NCBI GenBank assembly: GCA_033980235.1
Contig: CM067077.1
Location: 3,461,972-3,525,971 of the forward strand
From: Diadema setosum
Lineage: Eukaryota; Echinodermata; Echinoidea; Diadematoida; Diadematidae
Direction of reading: 5' to 3'
DNA: 64,000 nt
Shown here: positions 43,547-55,249 of the stretch, one piece after another
Numbering within the stretch: position 1 is the first letter of the stretch
How the letters are laid out: each line of letters opens with the position of its first letter
Made by a program: the position numbers and the translations under genes
Notes under the pieces: model-generated
Told to the model about the DNA's origin: nothing
The model's database searches: none
The model's input: only the letters and a program-made list of their open reading frames with translations

Positions 43547-44003
43547 AGGGGCATTCCGGACGATTTTCATAATTTCACATCATGTAGTACGTAAATCAAC
43601 AGCTTCATGTATAGATTTGTAGAATTTATTGTGGTTCTTGAGCAGAGAAACAGTACTTTCAAAAACCTTAAACAAATAACACTGAACAAAGATGATGACA
43701 TAGGAGCCTCACATATCAGAAATGTAGCAGTATCATTCCATTACAATACCGCATGTTTGCAAGCTCACCTGTGTGTAATCTATGCATGCCTTCTTCTTTT
43801 GTGCTGCTTCCTTGAGCCACATCTCATGCATTCTTATGGTGAGGCTGCCATGTCATCATCCTTGTTCATTGCAATTTGTTATAAACTTCGAAAACATTCT
43901 TATTTTTCATCCTAATCATTACAAATCCTGAAACTCTGTACCCAGTATAACTAATTTATATATGTTCAAATGTAAAAATTTGAAAATCATCCGGAGGTCT
44001 CCT
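43547..44003. mobile_element. piggyBac-like MITE nested in the foldback element
   Basis: The ends are AGGGGCATTCCGGACGATTT and, in complement at the right, AGGAGACCTCCGGATGATTT. TTAA occurs at 43543-43546 and 44004-44007. It has no transposase. The end sequence resembles that of the palindromic MITE at 15092 (AGGGG start, TTAA target). It is the youngest layer of a LINE, foldback, MITE nest. Confidence 0.72.
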
Positions 44004-45049
44004 TTAAAGGAGCCTTATTTTAATTAATGATGAAAAATAGCTTTGATTCATTTTCCATGATTACTTCTCATGCAGCAGAAGTGTTGTAATCGATCTCATA
44101 TATCAATGCAGGACAGAGCTCTGAATTTGCTACACGAGCAAACCCCGGAAATGACTATTCAAATTGAACTGCTAATGAAATAAAGACTTCTCCACCAAAT
44201 TGATTCTGATGTTATTTCAATGAAGAATGGATGCTCCACCCAACAAGCTAAAATACTATCGCATTTTATCCCAGCAAAGTCCTAAAAACCTGTTCAAATT
44301 TTGGGGGCCACCCTGTATACTTTAAGCTCACCGTAATATTGTCGTTTATCTATTTGCATCTAATCATCAAAGTGCCACAGTTTTCGTAACATTGTGGTCT
44401 TTCCAAGCAAGTGTAAATGGTCCTATGTAATGTATAGTACAAACTCTGCCAAATCTAGCGACATCCCATGAAAACGAGTAGCATTAGTTCTCACCTTTAA
44501 ACTGACATGGTGCAATCTGTATAGTCACTGTAAACAGTTTTTGAATGCATACATTATAAATCAAAATCTGGAAGTCAATCACGAGCCCCAAATGTTCTTA
44601 CACTCCTGTGCCATCTACTTAACTACCCCCCCCCCCCCCGAGAAAAAAAAAATTGTTTGTGAATCTAATGAAATGTTTTGAACGATCAGAATGGTAAAAT
44701 CTTCGTTTGACACCTGGGTATATCCATATTTTTGCTTTAAAATATTAACGAATTTTGAGCCTGTATATTCTTGTTACTCCCCTTTTGAAATTTCAGCTGA
44801 AAGATTCGTTTTACTTTTTAGTGAAGTTTTCATACTGTTGTTGTATAACGAGGGAACAACGTCATTTTCGGAGGCTGAATCTACCAATCTTCACCAACAC
44901 ACCATGTTGATAAATTTACGTTAATCATAATGGAATCTGACTTTGGAGCAACAGCTAAGTTTGAAAGGCATCAAACATTAACATTTTTTTCGCCTGCGGA
45001 TTCGTTCAACAATAATTGAAAGAAATCCCATGGCAAACGATCGATTTTT

Positions 45050-45290
45050 ACTCTGCCATTTTTACCTCTGCCATTTTTACCTCTGCCATTTTTTCCTCTG
45101 CCATTTTTACCTCTGCCATTTTTACCTCTGCCATTTTTACCTCTGCCATTTTTACCTCTGCCATTTTTTCCTCTGCCATTTTTACCTCTGCCATTTGTAC
45201 CTCTGCCATTTTTACCTCTGCCATTTTTACCTCTGCCATTTTTTCCTCTGCCATTTTTACCTCTGCCATTTTTACCTCTGCCATTTTTAC
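45050..45290 (-). repeat. Right 15-bp tandem array of the foldback element
   Basis: Sixteen units of CTCTGCCATTTTTAC, the complement of the left array unit, with three or four CCATTTTTTCC variants spaced regularly. That spacing suggests higher-order duplication of about four units. Confidence 0.92.
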
Positions 45291-45306
45291 CTGGCACCGT
45301 TGTCCC

Positions 45307-46680
45307 TGAGGCTATGGAAGTCTCCAAAGTAATTCCTGTCCATAAAAAAAGGGGAAAGGGAAGATGTCTCCAATGACAGACCAATATCCCTGTTAACCTC
45401 TGTTTCGAAAATATTAGAAAGGGTTGTTTACACCAGGCTTTTGAAGTTCCTAGACACCCATAAAGTTATTTCTGATCATCAATTCGGATTTCGGCAAAAG
45501 CATTGCACATCTCATGCAATCCTTACTTTCCTTGATAGGGTTTCAACAGCGATAGATACATTTCATCATACTATTGGAGTCTTCCTGGACCTCTCCAAGG
45601 CCTTTGACACCATAGACCACAGCATACTACTTCACAAATTATCACATTATGGTATCAGAGGAAAGGTCTTGGAGTGGTTCAGGAGTTACCTTACTAATCG
45701 AAAACAATTTGTATTAATCAACGGACATGCATCGACTACGCAAAATGTTAACAGTGGTGTTCCTCAAGGAAGCTTATTTAGGTCCCCTTTTATTTATTCT
45801 CTATGTTAATGATATGTCAAATTCTTCAAACATCCTCTCTTTCTTATTATTTGCGGATGATACTCATGTGTTTTTATCTGATTCTGATCGATTAATTGAT
45901 AATTTAAATAGTGAATTAATGAAGTTACTTCAGTGGATAAGAGCGGACAAATTATCAATAAATTTGGAACAAAAACTAAATGCATGTTGTTTAGTAATTC
46001 GCTGGAAAATTTACCGAAATATATATTCCTGGAAGACACGGTCATAAAAGAAGTTTCTTCCATCAAATTTTTGGGTTTGATTCTGGACAATAAACTTACC
46101 TGGGGTTCGCATATTGATTCTGTATGTCGTGTTATTTCAAGGAATATAGGTGTTATAAACAAAGTTAAATTTTATTTTTCCCAAAAATGTACTTTTGTTT
46201 AATGTTATATTCTACTTTGATACTACCTTACTTAAATTATGGGATACTCGCATGGGGAAACACTTTTTCTACTTATACAGAAAGAATATTATTATTACAG
46301 AAAAAAAAAGCTCTTCGTATCATTTGTCACGAGTCATGGAGAAGTCATACTAATAATTTATTCTACGAAAAAAATATTTTGAAAATTTATGATCTTTATC
46401 GTTTGCAATTAGGACAGTTCATGTATAACTCACCAACCATTCTCTCCCCCTTGTGTTTGATTCCATGTTTTTAAAGAATGAAACTGTCCATGCATATCCA
46501 ACCCGTCAATCCCATGAGTATCATTTGCCTTTGACTAGGACGGTTTTTGGAAAATCTTTATTCTCCGTTTCTGGATCAAAATTCTGGAATTCTCTTGATA
46601 ATAATATAAAAGAAACTTTAAGTTTTTATACATTTTCTTTAAAGTTAAAGGATTATTTAAAAAATTCGTATGCAGCATAA
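45307..46680 (+). pseudogene. LINE RT remnant, right part
   Basis: Frames 45441-45809, 45727-46047, 45933-46202, 46187-46474 and 46453-46680 together cover an RT domain. Visible motifs are DRPISLLTSVSKILERVVYT, IGVFLDLSKAFDTIDHSILL, SGVPQGS, LLFADDTHVF and SIKFLGLILDNKLTWGSHID, and a C-terminal region with AYPTRQSHEYHLPLTRT. At least four frameshifts (near 45.77, 45.97, 46.20 and 46.47 kb) inactivate it. Motif style fits the jockey/CR1 superfamily; I do not fix the clade. Confidence 0.85.
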
Positions 46681-47005
46681 TAATTCATTCTTCTTTTTTT
46701 ACTTTTGATTTTCAAAGTTGTTGTTGCTTCCTTTAATAATCTTACTACTCTTTGTTCATCAGCGAGCCCGTGCTTCTGTGCCTCCAGTGCTCTGGTTATG
46801 ACGCACCATTTCCCTCTCCTCTCCCCCCCCCCCCCTTGTCCACATCGGACTTACTACCTTCTTCACTACTATCCTTCTATCCTCTCATCAATCTTTCCTT
46901 ACAAGAGAGCCGCCATGTGTTTGTTGATGTGCGTCCGTATGTGTGCATGTATGTGTGTATTACTCTGTCTGTCTTTTTTTTTTTTTTGCTACCGCTTTGG
47001 GAAAT

Positions 47006-47038
<33 letters not shown>

Positions 47039-47535
47039 TTTGCAATTATATTTGTTTCTCTATGAGGGGACTGCATTCTACAAGCCTTGCTTTTTTAGCA
47101 GTCCCCTCCATTTCCAGCAATATTGTTTATGCATTTACCACAGTGACGTAACAGTTATTTGTATCTCTGTTGATAATTTGCCTGTATCTCTTTTACAATG
47201 TTATTCTGTTCATCGCATCGTGGTACTGATTTCATGACGTCTGTGTATATGAGCGTTTCTTTGTATTTCAAATTATTTGTTTGTTGGAAGTGAAATAAAT
47301 CAACTTGAACTTGAACTTGAATGTTATCGTCACTGCTATAAGTGAGTTGTGAAGAAATACCCATACCTACCTTCTGTCCTAATTTTAATGATAGGCCATA
47401 CTTTTGCTTCAGTGTTGGGTCACTGTAAACTAGCTGCTTTTAATCATACTAAAAACACATTTGTCATATGTGTACGTACTCTTTTTCTTAAAACGAAATC
47501 AAGATTATTCGAGTAAAGATTTAAAAAAAATATAC

Positions 47536-47703
47536 CCTTGCTCCTGACGCTGAATCAGTGAGGGCGACGAAGAAGTCGTTTGCTATGCTGACATCATTTA
47601 GCTTCAGGGTCTGAAGGTTTGGCATAGTGCAGACGCTGTGGGCGTAGGCCATTGATGCAGAAGCCGAGAGTTCAGGTCCTTTCGTGTGGCATATTGTTTC
47701 AAG
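47536..47703 (-). CDS. NLR LRR cassette 5 (168 nt)
   Basis: Reads LETICHTKGPELSASASMAY, AHSVCTMPNLQTLKLNDV and SIANDFFVALTDSASGAR. Very close to cassette 6 at protein level. Acceptor ACCGCATAG, donor GG|GTATAT. Flanking intron (GAGACTATACAGTGA on the plus strand) also matches cassettes 6 and 9. Confidence 0.88.
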
Positions 47704-49367
47704 CTATGCGGTATTGTACGAGAGAGGAAAAAAATATGGAATATCATCGGGAGACTATACAGTGAAGGGGAGCAGATATAAGAACTCATTCTTCTTTCTC
47801 CGTCATCCACCAACCCAACAACCACGAAGAAACTACGCATCATGTCGCAATTTTTCTCTCAGCTAGGCATAAAGCTCTCAATGAATGGTCTTTTTATATT
47901 TCATCTTTTTAAATTGCTTGTGAATAACAGTTTTCTTTCATGCATGTTTTTTTTTTTTTTTTTGGGGGGGGGGGGGGGTGGGGGGTATTCGTATTATTCT
48001 GTGTCTGAGTTTCCCCCTTTTTACAAAGTCTGTCAGCATGCGTTTTTGTTTTATATTGAAGGGGCCTAACTGGTATGTGCTCCAGGGCAGTAGCGAGTGA
48101 GCTGAAAGGGCTACCCTGCTAAAAGAAAACAGAATAAATGAATAAATAAATAAATAAATAGATAAATAAATAAATAAATAAATAATTGAGATACGTAAAC
48201 AAATAAAAAGTAAATATAAAACCATCTGAGACCATAGTCACATCTTTAGCAATTTTGAAACGTTGATTGTCTGATACATTTAAAACAATATGCGTCCACT
48301 ACATTACTCGTTATTCTCCCAATACGTCCACAGAACATCTTGCCAATGTGAGACAGTGGTTTCAAATGATGGCAGAATATAACAAATAATCACTTTCTTT
48401 TAAAACACCGATTTTGGTGACAATACTTTGTGCCATTTTCGGGATATTGACAAAAATAGTGACGTTTTAGCATTTGTCTTTTCACCTTTGACCCCATGGC
48501 TCAAATCTATCCCTACAAAGATTAGATTCACATGAGCCACATTCCTGAGATATGGAGAAAGGGTAAATTCTTAATTCATGACTTTACACTCTCTCTAGAG
48601 AATCTTTACCTACTAATACATATAATACAATAAGTTTTTTTCAGAAAACCTTCAGCCACTAGCCTGTAGAGATAAACGAAATAAAAAAAGTTCCTAATAC
48701 AGCTCCAGAATGGTCTGTTTGTATAGCGAGAGACCTCCAAATGTGTGAAAGATCACTAGTCTTTAGAAAGACTTTACAGACAAAGATTAATCCAGAAGAG
48801 AGTCCAGTCGTGGAATAATTCCTTTGTCTGATCAAGAGTAAAGCTGCGATAGATTCCACAAAGTCAACTTCTCTTACAAAGTGTACATTATTCCTTTATA
48901 GTCAGACTCATTAGATGACAATACATAACTAGAGCAATTTGAATTTTTCGTCTAGTCGATTCGGCTGCATCCGATTCTCACCCTGTTATTTATCAGCCAT
49001 GATATAAAAAGACCTTTCATTATTCATTTTGATGACGCTCATTGATCTTGACTACCAATAGGAGACTGTCATCCTCTCTCCACATGGGCAGTATTGCATC
49101 ATGTTTTTCCCTAAGACCATTAACGACGCTACTATTGGACTAACACTTAACAGAATCCTGTCCATTAGTTGAATTATGACTGTTGTTTGCTTAACATTAA
49201 GCTTGACATTTTGATGTTTCATACTTGTCATTTTAGGCAGTGATGAAAAGAATTGTGTTCAAACTTTGTTTGCGATTTTTGGTTAGAGTCAATTGTAGGA
49301 AATTGTACGTGCATTGTAGCTTCCCTGTAATGGAAGGTCAGATAAAGCAGAGAACAAATCATTATAC
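47704..49367 (-). other. NLR intron between cassettes 4 and 5
   Basis: Contains poly-T/poly-G near 47947-47986, an (AAAT)n tract near 48134-48184, and a TTGACC-type degenerate repeat near 48480-48560. No exon is seen. Confidence 0.4.
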
Positions 49368-49535
49368 CTTTGCTCCTTCTGCTGATGCAGCAAGGGCGAG
49401 AAAAAAATCGTCGTCTATACTGACACCCTTCAGCTCCAGAGTCTGAAGGTTGTGCATGGTACAGATACTCTTGGCGTAGGCCTTTGATGCGTCAGCCAGA
49501 AGGCCTGGTCCCATAGTGTGACTTATTAATTGGAG
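49368..49535 (-). CDS. NLR LRR cassette 4 (168 nt)
   Basis: Reads LQLISHTMGPGLLADASKAY, AKSICTMHNLQTLELKGV and SIDDDFFLALAASAEGAK. The acceptor TTTCCGGAAAG differs from the GCATAG type. Donor AAG|GTATAA. With cassette 3 it forms a subgroup having LALAASA. Confidence 0.86.
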
Positions 49536-49961
49536 CTTTCCGGAAACAGAGGAAAAAAGTAAAATACAAAATATGACGTGGAATAAATAGTAAGACTGTG
49601 GCTTGCGATGAAGAACTTGCATTAAAGCTTTAAAAAGTAAATTTCTTTCCATTTTTGGAAGTGATAAAATCTACTCAGAATATAACTTTCATTAATTTTG
49701 ATAGAATTGACTTTTTTATGACAGAAAAAATACATCTCATATAATTTCATAATGACATAAACATTTTGTGATTATCACCGATATCATTGTGAAAACATTG
49801 CTTTGTCTTTGTTAAATAATGAAAACACTTTCATTCTTTTGCTTGATCACTACCTTGTCTGCTTTTGAGTATGGTGGTGTTTTGGTTTTTTTTGTCAAAT
49901 CGGATATGCAAATGACTTTTCCCTAATGTTGAAAAAATGAAGCAAAGACGGAAAAAGATAC

Positions 49962-50129
49962 CTTTGCTCCTGATGCTGATGCCGCAAGGGCTAGAAAAAA
50001 GTCGTCTGCTACGTTGACATTGTCCAGCTCCAGAGTCTTAAGGTTTGGCATGACACAGACACTCTTGGCGAATGCCTGTGATGCAGCAGAGGACATGTGA
50101 ATTCCTCTAGAGAGTCTTATTGATTGGAG
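49962..50129 (-). CDS. NLR LRR cassette 3 (168 nt)
   Basis: Reads LQSIRLSRGIHMSSAASQAF, AKSVCVMPNLKTLELDNV and NVADDFFLALAASASGAK. It has the most divergent first repeat (RLSRGIHM in place of SHTKGPEL). Acceptor GCGATTCCCAAG, donor AAG|GTATCT. Confidence 0.86.
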
Positions 50130-52583
50130 CTTGGGAATCGCAGGAGGGAGACAAAAAGACGAAATACATGCAAAAAGTATGTAATTAGACACCATCGCCT
50201 GATATCTTCTTGCACAACTACACATGTCATTGATCACAATGTTCCGAATTTCAACTTAATTGTTTTAAAATGAGAGAGTAGTTTGATTCACAACATTATG
50301 TATGATTTTTATGAAAATTTGCTGTTATCATTGCACGGCATTACGCGATACTGATAATAATAAAACGGATCTAACACATCTCCCTATGATAGCAGCCACA
50401 CGCAAAAACTTATTTCACTTGCTTGAAAAATGAGGGAGTAGTTCGACTTACAAGATTTCGCAACGGACAAACAGACCAACCGACAGCCCAACCGCCCAAC
50501 CGACTGACCGACCGACCGACCGACCACCCGGCCACCCGACCATTGATTATAGGCCCTGTATACCTCAATACTGTGTTTGCGTGGAGGTATAACTATTCAG
50601 GACAGGGATCTACAAGTTAAAAATCTAGAACAGCTAGGCCGTGAAATTATCGCCTCAATGCATCAGAGTCATGTGATCGATACTGAAATCAAAGTGTCCT
50701 GAAACAAAAAGAGAACCATACACTTCGACTTTCTGTGTGATCATAGATGATGTAGATAGTGTAGATACGTTAATATATATACGTGTAAATACCTTTTCGC
50801 TCTTTTGTTGGCCTACCAAGTTGTAAGTCTTTTTTTTTCTGTTGTGTTTATGGTCAAATAGGACGTGCATTGGTGTTTTCATTGAACTAATAGAAATCGA
50901 AAAAAGGCAAAGAGAGAACAAGACATTCTGGTTCCTGGTACTAATGCAAAGGGACAGCAAATCTACTTGCACATAATTTGAAGGTTTGGGATTGTAAAAC
51001 GAATGGCAAACTCTATTTTTGCAGCTTTTCTGGAACAGCTTTTTTTGCAGACAAGTGTGATTGGACATATCTTACAGAGGCTTCTTTTCATGCCTTAAAG
51101 CTCCTTTGCACACTTTTTATATTCAACTGTAATAACTTGTGAAACCATTTGTGAAAAGTAGAATGTGCTTAAGTGAGCAAAATTTTAGCCTACAATGATA
51201 CTCCTTTTGTTGTGATTTGCTTTGAATTACATCCTATTTTTCCCCATGCCGTGACTGAAATATCAGGTGGTGAGTGATATGCGTATGGGTATTACAGTAG
51301 CACAATATATAAAAAAAAAAAAATCATACAATCGATTTCAATGCGCAGAATTATCGCAATTCTTACTGGGTCATTTGGTAATTTTCGCCCCGTGTTTACT
51401 CAACAGTGAAATTTTGTGCACAAGTTACATGGTACGATAAGAAGCACATAAATCATACATTGCATGCCTTTTTATTCTGGAAAATTGAAATTTGTTCTGA
51501 TATCACCAAATTAAAGTTGCAAAATTGGGCTTGTGAACTTCAAAATGTGACTATTTTGATTTTAAGTCATGCTCACTCAAGCGTGGCCAAGAGAAATCCA
51601 CTGAATTTCACATGAAGGGTAGCCTGATCCTCTATTCAGATTCCCTCAAAGGTTCCTGATTCATTGATTACAGAGGTTTGTTTTAGGGGGAACTTACTTT
51701 TTGTTTAGTGTTAAGTTTTTTGTTACAGGTACAACCTTTAACATTCCATGAATTAATTTCAATTAAACCATTAGTTTCTGTTAGACTGACTGTACAGCCA
51801 ACTTTATATACATGTACAATTGTGACCTTGCACCTCAAAACAAACAAAAAGTCGCCAGACATGAATTTTTAGTTAAGACCATATTCTGAAAGAGCATACT
51901 TCAAGCTTTAAAATGATGTATAACTCAAATCAAATGGACTCTCCTAACCTATCTAAATATTGGAAAGTAAGCACAAACTCAGGGAAAGTGTGAACTGAGA
52001 AAAGAGGCTCTGAAGTGCAGTGTCTATTCAAGCGCTTAATCTTTACGAAACCGTGCTGGCTGTGCGATGAATGGGACAAAAAACAGGAAGTAAACCACCA
52101 GAGTAACAACAATGAAGGGATTATTAAATTAAACTGAAATTAAACATGCCTCATTAACACATTCTGTCCATAATTAATGCCAACTTTCAAAGCAGTAGCA
52201 CTATCTTTTCAAAAGATATTAGAGTTGAAAGTGAAGAGTGTGGATAAGGTTTTTCAGAAATGAAAAAGGGACTCTAAAGACACACCTAATCACACTATTC
52301 TACAAAAATGTTCGAGATAAACGGCGAAAAAAACACACTTTCCTGCCCGTTTTATGATACCAAATTTTAGCATAATGTAAAAGAAGACCCGCTCTTTCAG
52401 AAAATATCAAAAAGTCAAGTTCGGCTGGGTTGACCCATTTCACTTATTTTTAGTCCTCACGCAAAATCAGTGTGTGCGACTTTTTAATGTTCGTTTTGAG
52501 GTGCACGGTCACATATAAGAAAACGTCTCTTTGGTTCACTCGTCACTCTAAAAATGAAGAGAAACAATACAAGGAAAAGATAC
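50130..52583 (-). other. NLR intron between cassettes 2 and 3
   Basis: Includes a (GACC)n-like tract at about 50478-50535 and AT-rich filler. No coding exon. Minus-strand frame 50655-51068 has no motif or splice support. Confidence 0.4.
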
Positions 52584-52751
52584 CCTTGCTCCTGATGCTG
52601 ATGCCGCGAGGGTGAGAAAGAAATCGTCTGCAAAACCGATGGAGTGTAGCTCCAAACTCTGAAGGTTTGGCATTGTGCAGATGCTCTTGGCGTAGGCCTG
52701 TGCTGCAGTAGCCGAGATGTCTGGCCCTTCCCCGTGGCTAATTGATTCCAC
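52584..52751 (-). CDS. NLR LRR cassette 2 (168 nt)
   Basis: Reads VESISHGEGPDISATAAQAY, AKSICTMPNLQSLELHSI and GFADDFFLTLAASASGAR. Acceptor CCTGTATAG, donor GG|GTATCT. Sister to cassette 1 by the GPD(L/I)SA and SICTMPNL strings. Confidence 0.88.
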
Positions 52752-53300
52752 CTATACAGGGCCGTAAGAGGGTGGAAATGGTAGGATTTTTCTACAAATG
52801 CTTCAAAAGAAATTTGTCAAACGCTAAACAGTGACTCCTTTGTTGCAAGTTTGCTGTCGTGGACAGGTGGTGGAAGGATAAAAGATAAAAGGACAAGAAT
52901 ATTGGACGATACATATGCACTCTGTGTTCTATCATTTTCATTTTTTTTTTGTCACCAAAGGCACAGATTATAGCTAGCTATGATGCTTTTGCAATGTTGA
53001 TATGCCAGGTTACGAAAACGTTACACGTCATAATGCAGTGTAGTAATATTTAGGATATTCTGCAATGCATCCGACTTTTCCATGGAACAAAGATACTGCC
53101 GCAGTGTTCAACATGGTTCAGCAAAAAGAAAAACAAACAAACAAACAAACAAACATACAAACAAACAAACAAACAAAAAACTGTGTCATGCATTGTAGTT
53201 TCCCACTCCGATAATCAGATCATAATAATAACAAAAGAAAATGTTCTTTCGTACACAATTGGATATCACTTTAGAAACAAACACAAAGAAAACAACATAC

Positions 53301-53468
53301 CCTTGCTCCTGGTGCTGATTCGGCGAGGGAGATGAAAAAATTGTCTGCTATGCCTACATCAAATAGTCGAAGAGCCTTGAGGTTTGGCATGGTGCAGATA
53401 CTCTTGGCGTAGGCCTGTGATGCAGCAGCCGAGAGGTCTGGTCCTCCCCCGTGACTAATTGATTCCAG
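53301..53468 (-). CDS. NLR LRR cassette 1 (168 nt)
   Basis: Reads LESISHGGGPDLSAAASQAY, AKSICTMPNLKALRLFDV and GIADNFFISLAESAPGAR. Acceptor GATGCTGCATAG, donor AGG|GTATGT. Both borders are phase 0. Confidence 0.88.
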
Positions 53469-55069
53469 CTATGCAGCATCAAAAAGAGGGAAACGTAGAG
53501 TTAGAAGACTAAGAACGATGCTCTATCAATCTCCGCGGATTTTTTGTTTTTTTTGTTTTTAGATGCTACACAGTGACTAGTGTCGTATGCGCAAAGGAGG
53601 CCCAAACTTTGAGAACTTAACATCAAGAAGATTAGCTGCCAGTGATAACGGACTACCAATTTCGGCATAGAGTCATTGTACTTTCTAAACCAGCAGTAGA
53701 CCAGCTGAAAAGATACTTGAGTCACCGCAATCCAAGAAACAGGTACAATCACTCCTAGGTCTTACAGGCTTGTGGTACTACATCCCCAAAATAAGCTCAA
53801 ATCGCAGTGTACCGTCTTTGGCAGACCTTACCAACATATATATATATGTAAAGGCAAACCGAAACTATAGGACCTATAGGTCAGGTGGGAAAATGGGAAT
53901 GAGGCAATATCATTCGGGATTAATGTCCATATTTACCCTTTTATTCCTTTATTTCCCTTGTTACGAACTTTTGTTCGTGATGAAGGTAGATATTATGTAG
54001 TTGCCCTGCGCATGCAACACATTCAGAGATAGAATAGAGAGAGGTGTAGTGATCTTTCTATAAAATGTACCCCGAGTTTTGTCATGCTGGGAAAACCCCT
54101 CTCCGAAGCTTGATTTTTAAACAAAAAAAAAAAAAAAAAGGAATGCGCACAAAAAAAAAAAAAATGTTCTACCAAATGCTCCCCTTTTTATTTTTTTTTT
54201 ATCCTCTACATCCTCATTGAGTCATAAGGAATATCTTAAAACATCTCCTAAGAAATGCATATTATGAATATTAACTAGTGCGACAGAAAATCATTCAATA
54301 TAAGAGACGCAAAATATAAAAAAATAGCTTATCTCAACGACCACACAAACACACACACACACACCCACACACACACATTTCTACCTATTCATTTATTCAT
54401 TCATTCTGTAACACTTATTTTCCCTGCAAATGGCAATGGAATAGGAAAGCGTCATGGAATAATAAACTTGGCCATTTACCAGCCAAATATAAATCATAAC
54501 ACTTCAAATTCAGAAGCTGGGAAGATGGGCACGCAACTCAAAAGACAGATCGTTTTTCAGGTTTTCGAAATGAGGAAGAAATTATGCTTTACACCATATC
54601 TTATAGGCAGATGTTGAACCTCTTTAATTTGTTTGTTTGTTTCATTTTCTTCCCATTTTAGAAAATGGCTACAGATAGCCTATGTTCAGCTGAACTATAT
54701 AGCTTGTCTTCTATAGGGTCAATTTGGATGGGAGGCGGGACTATTTCACTGTGTGATGCAATCTGCTCTTTGCTATTTAATGATGAAAGGGGATCTTTTA
54801 CAAGCATGTGTTGTGACTCTCTTACACAAGGAACCTCAATTCTACGTATTATCCGAGGGACAGCGTGTTTTGTTTGTTAGTAGTGGAGAAATGACGGAAT
54901 GCGTACACACGTCATTGCTCAGTTAGACTCAGGAATCGAACCCGGGTCCTTTGAATCTTGACGATGACTCAATTTAGCAAACTTACGGCCCTGTCTGTCG
55001 TATTTGTTAGAAGTAATGCCAAAATCAGTGAGAGGATAGAAATTACAATATGCGTGCTTTACAGAAGAC
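53469..55069 (-). other. NLR intron between the 180-nt LRR exon and cassette 1
   Basis: Contains poly-A tracts near 54121-54165, a CA microsatellite near 54344-54376 and a SINE piece listed separately. No exon is seen. Confidence 0.4.
54885..55010 (-). mobile_element. SINE fragment, same family as 29952
   Basis: On the minus strand GGTTCGATTCC (54932-54942, complement) is a B box. It is followed by AGTCTAACTGAGCAATGACG, matching AGTCTAGCTGAGCAATGGTG of the SINE at 30040. The head upstream (GGACCCGGGTTCGATTCC preceded by AAATTGAGTCATCGTC) is diverged. Confidence 0.6.
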
Positions 55070-55249
55070 CTTTGATTGCGAGGCCATAGAAGACATTCCT
55101 GTGAAGAAGTCCTCATGCAGCTGGATGGTCGTCAAATCCAATGATGTCAGATTGGACAGTAAGCAAATGCCTCGACCAGCATTTCGAGCAGCAATCGCAG
55201 TGCTATTGTTCTTTTCCGTTAGGCCACGGTATTCTGAACGCTCTGATGC
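55070..55249 (-). CDS. NLR exon: first LRR pair (180 nt)
   Basis: Reads ASERSEYRGLTEKNNSTAIA, ARNAGRGICLLSNLTSLDL and TTIQLHEDFFTGMSSMASQS. The second half matches the LRR pattern of the cassettes (NLTSLDL...DDFF-like EDFF). Acceptor TCTATCAATAG; donor AAG|GTCTTC is a weak site, as in cassette 9. Phase 0 at both ends, joining the NACHT exon to cassette 1. Confidence 0.75.

Larger units (their letters stand above)
41625..45298. mobile_element. TU-like foldback transposon (3674 bp) with 15-bp-repeat inverted ends
   Basis: The left end is GGTTCGGTG then TAAAAAT, and the complement of the right end is GGTGCCAGG then TAAAAAT. Both run into arrays of the 15-bp unit GGTAAAAATGGCAGA, in opposite orientation: left about 41634-41905 and decaying to about 42000, right about 45050-45290. 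The 8-bp target duplication GTTGTCCC is at 41617-41624 and 45299-45306. Sea urchin TU elements are known for long inverted repeats whose outer domain is made of 15-bp tandem repeats, and for 8-bp duplications. The interior has no recognisable transposase, so this copy is non-autonomous. Open frames across the arrays (MAEVK, GKNGR) are repeat artefacts. Confidence 0.9.
41262..47321 (+). mobile_element. Degenerate non-LTR retrotransposon (jockey/CR1 superfamily), split by a foldback element
   Basis: The LINE pieces are 41262-41624 and 45299-47321. After the RT remnant a 3' UTR contains (TTG)n and ends AAATAAATCAACTTGAAC with a (CTTGAA)n tail at 47303-47321. Such short tandem tails are typical of CR1/jockey-type LINEs. 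It lies antisense to the NLR gene, between cassettes 5 and 6. Confidence 0.82.

Noticed and set aside
41634..45290. CRISPR-like regular repeats
   Set aside because: The units are directly adjacent without unique spacers, the genome is eukaryotic, and the two arrays are inverted ends of one transposon.
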